Below are positions 60,344 through 64,000 of a stretch of DNA of 64,000 nt, one piece after another; position 1 is the stretch's first letter; each line of letters starts with the position of its first letter. Location: positions 806,001 through 870,000 of the forward strand of contig OW568870.1 of the NCBI GenBank assembly GCA_938743325.2, given 5' to 3'. The notes beneath the pieces were generated by a model that saw only the letters and a program-made list of their open reading frames with translations, ran no database searches and had not been told where the DNA came from. Both the position numbers and the translations under genes were made by a program. Source of the DNA: Pycnococcus provasolii (Eukaryota; Chlorophyta; Pseudoscourfieldiophyceae; Pseudoscourfieldiales; Pycnococcaceae).

Positions 60344-61069
60344 CTACACGTTGGACCTCTTCATGTTGCTGGGGAGAAAGCCGACGACAGCCCAGAGCTC
60401 GAACTCTTGGATGATGTCCCCATCCTCATGCACCCCTCCTGCGCCGCTCACTTTCCACAAGCGGCCGGGATGCTGCTTCAGCTCATTGTGAACGCCCTTC
60501 TCCACTTCGTTGGCGTTGATGGCATTGTTGGTCGTGAAGATGCGGTGCGCCTCGAAGCCTGCGTCTTTCAAGGCCTTCCTCGTCACGGTGGTGCCATCCG
60601 CGTATGTGATCGTGGGACGAATCCTGGTGACGAAGCGCCACATCTCCCCATCCACCCGGTGCGTATACTCGCGGCCATTGGCGACGTAGACAACAAGCTG
60701 CTGCTGATGATGATGGGGCTCCTTAGCCTTCTTCTCGAGGATCTTGTTGAGCACGCCCGTCGTCGACGCGATCGCCGCGTTGCACGCCGCCTCGCCCGGC
60801 GAGAGAGCCGCCTCGCGCACCAACCCCCTCTCGCGAGCCTCCTTGTCCTTCGCGATGGCGTTCTTGCGGCGCTCCTCCACCCTCTTTGGGTTCGAGATCG
60901 GGTTCGAGCGAGCGTGAGCCACCCCTAGTGCGGCTTTCGCCTGCTTGCATCGCGATACCCCCCTTGGGTAACACTTCACCGAACAATAGGCACGACCGTC
61001 CGTGCCTTTGGCAAAGGTTTGGGATGGTTTTGTGCACATGCAGCACCGCGAGCGAGCGTGAGCCACCAT
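60344..61069 (-). CDS. Unknown protein with N-terminal Cys cluster
   Basis: 241 residues from an ATG. The N-terminus has CCMCTK...YCSVKCYPRGVSRC, a likely zinc-binding ribbon. A Lys/Arg/Glu-rich helix follows, then a folded-looking C-terminal part (REYTHRVDGEMWRFVTRIRP, AHRIFTTNNAINANEVEKGV, LWKVSGAGG, EFELWAVVGF). I do not recognise the family. It abuts the gag-like fossil in opposite orientation in a gene-poor, repeat-rich stretch, so it may belong to a mobile element or be a lineage-specific host gene. A direct repeat of GAGCGAGCGTGAGCCACC occurs at its start codon and again about 140 bp inside the frame (VAHARS occurs twice in the protein). No function is assigned. Confidence 0.5.
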   Translation of the reverse strand: MVAHARSRCCMCTKPSQTFAKGTDGRAYCSVKCYPRGVSRCKQAKAALGVAHARSNPISNPKRVEERRKNAIAKDKEARERGLVREAALSPGEAACNAAIASTTGVLNKILEKKAKEPHHHQQQLVVYVANGREYTHRVDGEMWRFVTRIRPTITYADGTTVTRKALKDAGFEAHRIFTTNNAINANEVEKGVHNELKQHPGRLWKVSGAGGVHEDGDIIQEFELWAVVGFLPSNMKRSNV

Positions 61070-61227
61070 GAAGATAGTATGGAGGAGGACGAGGATGAAG
61101 CAGTGGATAATTCTGCGGCGGCGGTGTTGGTGTGCTCCTCCTAGGGTTTTTTTTTCAGAAGGTTAGTCAAGTAGGTTATTAGTGCAGTCAATTCTCGCCC
61201 CTTCGTTAAGCCTGCTCCCTCTCCCTC

Positions 61228-61228
<1 letters not shown>

Positions 61229-61266
<38 letters not shown>
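61229..61266. repeat. Homopolymer of about 38 C
   Basis: An unbroken C run flanked by CCCTCTCCCTCTCC. The exact length is unreliable in any sequencing method. Confidence 0.85.
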
Positions 61267-61267
<1 letters not shown>

Positions 61268-61269
61268 CC

Positions 61270-62092
61270 CATCTCCCCTCCACTCCTCGAAGCAGCAGGC
61301 GGACGAGAAACAGACTGAGGAACGCATGACGGCGAAGCGTCAGCAAGGTGAGGCAGAAGCGATGGCCTGCACATGTGCCGCAGCAAACCGACGAACAGGC
61401 AAGACGCGCCGAGGCGGCGAAGCAAGCCGAAGAGCGTGCAAAGGCATTCGCGGCGGCGAAGGCGACTGCCACGCCCGCCAGTGTGCCCGCATCACCGCCG
61501 GCGCCCGCTCCTCGCATGCATCCGCAGCAGGATGATCAGGCGCGACGCGAGGCGGAGGCGAAAGCACTTGCGGATGCGAAAGCGCGCGAGCAGCTCGACA
61601 TGCAGCGTAAGAAGCAGGCGGAGGAACGTGCGAAGGCGTACGCGCAGGCCACCGCCGGCGCCCGCTCCTCGCATGCGTTCGCAGCAGGATGGTCAGGCGC
61701 GACGCGAGGCGGAGGCGAAAGCACTTGCGGATGCGAAAGCGCGCGAGCAGCTCGACATGCAGCGTAAGAAGCAGGCGGAGGAACGTGCGAAGGCGTACGC
61801 GCAGGCCAAGTCCGAGGAACCCACGCCTGTCGCTCCGCCTGCACATGTGCCGCAGCAAACCGACGAACAGGCAAGACGCGCCGAGGCGGCGAAGCAAGCC
61901 GAAGAGCGTGCAAAGGCATTCGCGGCGGCGAAGGCGACTGCCACGCCCGCCAGTGTGCCCGCATCACCGCCGGCGCCCGCTCCTCGCATGCGTTCGCAGC
62001 AGGATGGTCAGGCGCGACGCGAGGCGGAGGCGAAAGCACTTGCGGATGCGAAAGCGCGCGAGCAGCTCGACATGCAGCGTAAGAAGCAAGAA
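61270..62092 (+). pseudogene. Scrambled coiled-coil repeat gene or gene fragment (Ala/Lys/Glu/Arg-rich)
   Basis: Two nested repeat blocks encode a TolA-like helical protein: DEQARRAEAAKQAEERAKAF and QARREAEAKALADAKAREQL with a Pro-rich hinge (PASPPAPAPR). The first block is at about 61,370-61,650 and the second at about 61,655-62,090; shared stretches are nearly identical. The reading frame changes where blocks join (near 61,350 and near 61,650), at short shared words such as CCTGCACATGTGCCGCAG and CCGCCGGCGCCCGCTCCTCG, as expected of unequal exchange. The stretch after 62,090 is CCCCA-rich and non-coding in appearance. I cannot tell if it is a decayed copy, an assembly collapse, or exons of a larger gene with introns at the junctions. 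No start codon or promoter is convincing. Confidence 0.5.
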
Positions 62093-62162
62093 CGACACCC
62101 CACCCCACCCCACCCCACCCACTCCACCGCCCACTCCATCACCCCACTCTCCTCCACGTACC

Positions 62163-62202
<40 letters not shown>

Positions 62203-62210
62203 GCTGTTCG
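62092..62210. repeat. CCCCA-rich repeats and (TTG)n microsatellite
   Basis: Tandem ACCCC/CACCC words at about 62,096-62,135 are followed by about 13 units of TTG at 62,164-62,203. Confidence 0.85.
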
Positions 62211-63812
62211 TTCGTAGATACTGGTGACGTCAAGGAAATGGTTTTTGAAATGTACAATTTTCGGGCGGGGGACGAGGCGGGGAAAGGGAAACCTGGTGGT
62301 GGGATCGACGAGAGAGGGAAAGATAGGAGGAGGAGGAAGAAGAAGCGGCGGCCTGGTCCAAAACAAATGGTCCGAGGCGAGGATCCGTCTCGTCAACGGC
62401 TAGATTTTCGCGCGCATTTCTCAGGAGGATTTCGGGGTTTTGATTTTGCATCATGGCGGATTGTAAATTGTTGATTGGGGTTTCCAAACCCGACGCACGT
62501 CTTCCAGCAGGGACTTCCTCCTGTCTTGGGTGCAGTAGCAATTTGCAGCGCGGCGAATGACCAGAGATGAAGACAACAAACTTGCCTTGACCACCACATC
62601 AATGATGTCTCCATCATTACTTCTATGTTGTTTAAACAATGTTGTCCCTACCAACTACGAGTAACGAGTAACGAATCCAGACATCAATGTCAATGGCGTC
62701 ACTTTTTTTATAAAAAAGTTCACGCACGGCCTTTTTTAAAAAAAGTGTCATGCTGTGCGCCACATATGACAGTCCTATTACCCGTAGGTTATTATGACGA
62801 TAGCGTGACAAATAACTAGACTATAGACTATCCCAAATGGGGCGAAGCATTTCAGGGGAAGGAATTCTCACGGTAAAATTACCTTAAGTGTAGTCATGCA
62901 TGGGTTCGGGGTTTTTGTCTGGGTCCCCATTATTCGGGTTTTATTTATCAAGGGCATATTAAGTTAGTAACCTGCAACCCTCAGGGAGCTTAACCCTATT
63001 CTATTTTATTACCTGTTTGGTCGACAAAAGCTTCGAAGAGTCGTTCCCAATTTCAATGGCAGCAGACAATGGCGCCTCTGGCAGTCTCTGGCAGTCATAG
63101 TTCTCTGACAGAACAGTCTGACAGGTTTTGCAAGATCAGTCGATGCAAGAAGGTCGATCCTCCCCTCCGTCCCACCCATGGGACCCATGCCAACCCGATG
63201 TTGTTCTCGCTCCACCCCTGTCACTTGTGTGGCACGCTTAGACTAAACTTGCCGTTGTATTGTGAAAAGGCATCGATCGGCCAATTATTTTTGCTTGCAA
63301 AAATAGTAGGCCGACCTGTTGTGACATCCAAAAAAAAAAAGCTGAATACGGGGGAAAAGATATTGACGTAACGTTACGTAACGTTACGTCACATTACGTC
63401 ACATTACGTCACATTTCATATGTATTTCCTATTGACACAACAACTTAGGTTATAAACTATTGTTTAATACTGTATGTACAATCTTTATTTTCAAGATCCT
63501 GTTCCAGATATTAAAATAAGGTTAGGTACAGTAGTACTGTACGATATTACAATCCGTATCGACATATGACACGTGGTTACCATGTTAGTTAAGAAGACCC
63601 TGACGACCCCTGAGAACGTATCACCTCATGAATGTATGTAATATTACATACTGCACAGGGCCCTCCCTTTCCGTAAGGTAACGAGAACTCGCGCCGCCAC
63701 TTTTATTCCCATGCTGAAAGATGGTTCCTGAAGGTACTTCAGGCTTTCGTCGTTCAACAGGCTCGTCATAACATTCACAGGCTCGTCATTATTCAACACA
63801 ACATAACATAAC
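62211..63812. other. Gene-poor region; A/T hairpins and ACGT array
   Basis: About 1.6 kb without a convincing coding frame. ACTTTTTTTATAAAAAAGT at 62,701-62,719 is a near-perfect palindrome and TTTTTTAAAAAAAGTG follows at 62,732-62,747. The right part should contain the promoter of the partial gene at 63,813, including the ACGT array listed separately. Confidence 0.45.
63364..63416 (+). promoter_or_regulatory. Ten-base tandem repeats of ACGT bZIP-type sites
   Basis: Five 10-bp units: TGACGTA, ACGTTACGTA, ACGTTACGTC, then ACATTACGTC twice. They give about seven ACGT cores, several as TTACGTAA or TTACGTCA, which are classic bZIP (CREB/TGA) half- and full sites. The array is about 400 bp upstream of the partial gene. 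Confidence 0.55.
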
Positions 63813-64000
63813 ATGGGGTACTCAAAGCTCGTTTCCGGGCTCGCTTTCGGGTGGGCGCTGGCGACGCTGACGCCCCTGGAAACCAAAGCCGAAGATGTGG
63901 CGTTGACGAATTGCAAGACGATGGAGTTGGACTTCATCGTGCTGGAAGGCGACGCGACGTCAAAGGCGATCGAGGATGATATCGCCAGTGACTTGAAGAA
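63813..64000 (+). CDS. N-terminus of a secreted or targeted protein, cut by the window edge
   Basis: An ATG opens a frame that stays open to the last base, about 62 codons. It begins MGYSKLVSGLAFGWALATL and continues TPLETKAEDVALTNCK, MELDFIVLEGDATSKAIEDD and IASDLKK. The first 26 residues fit a signal peptide (basic residue, hydrophobic core, Ala-x-Ala-like cut near ETKA|ED), or a thylakoid-type leader. The downstream part is acidic and helical. I do not recognise the family from this fragment. The ATG context (CATAACATG) and Ala/Gly/Leu codon use resemble host genes. Confidence 0.5.
   Translation, partial: MGYSKLVSGLAFGWALATLTPLETKAEDVALTNCKTMELDFIVLEGDATSKAIEDDIASDLK

Noticed and set aside
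62701-62747. A/T-rich palindromes as a possible MITE
   Set aside because: Too short and too low in complexity to separate from chance.
63644-63937. A 97-codon minus-strand frame at the right edge
   Set aside because: Overlaps the better plus-strand frame with a signal peptide, and has no features of its own.

Overview
The window looks like nuclear DNA of a small photosynthetic eukaryote, most likely a green alga of the prasinophyte type. Evidence for a nuclear eukaryotic genome: compact, mostly intron-free genes, three recognisable GT-AG introns that all begin GTACGTT, N-terminal organelle-targeting extensions, and eukaryote-specific families (complex I 75 kDa subunit with a mitochondrial presequence, CDK-like kinase, BCD1/ZNHIT6, GT29 sialyltransferase-like enzyme, ribonucleotide reductase exon). 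Evidence for a green plastid lineage: plant-type ferredoxin with a transit peptide, a NUDX23-type plastid Nudix hydrolase, a plant-style peroxisomal PTS2 on a pseudouridine kinase, and frequent TGTAA words (the chlorophyte polyadenylation signal) after stop codons. The species cannot be fixed from the sequence alone. I saw no tRNA, rRNA or CRISPR.

Layout. 0-5 kb: a 24-codon exon of the ribonucleotide reductase large subunit running off the left edge, a two-TM small protein, a peroxisomal pseudouridine kinase, and a fusion of two Tudor-like domains, a PHD finger and an AlkB-type dioxygenase. 5-31.6 kb: one uninterrupted minus-strand gene of about 8,800 codons made almost wholly of Sfi1-type centrin-binding repeats, with several generations of recent tandem duplication inside it. 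32-58 kb: dense single-copy housekeeping genes (NUDX23, BCD1, NDUFS1, NIT1-type amidase, AlgH/UPF0301 protein, plastid-type unknown, Orn/Lys/Arg decarboxylase, double OmpA protein, glutathionyl-hydroquinone reductase, GT29 enzyme, ferredoxin, mitochondrial uL16, CDK-like kinase, DUF6492-like glycosyltransferase). Many are divergent pairs sharing a promoter of only about 200-450 bp. 58-64 kb: an accessory, gene-poor stretch with a snap-back inverted repeat, a gag-like retrotransposon fossil, an unknown zinc-ribbon-like gene, scrambled coiled-coil repeats, long simple repeats, and the start of a secreted or targeted protein cut by the right edge.

Two features cut across genes. TTAGGG telomere-type arrays and AACCCTA boxes sit about 60-350 bp upstream of start codons of many genes. 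A conserved element of about 45 bp (core GTCCAACGGTCGTCCA) lies 18-70 bp downstream of the stop codon of four unrelated genes, always in the same orientation relative to the gene, and looks like a shared 3' UTR element.

The best candidates for new biology are the giant Sfi1-like protein (a possible micrometre-scale centrin-binding filament), the shared 3' UTR element, the chromatin-reader/AlkB fusion, and the nuclear gene with tandem OmpA domains.
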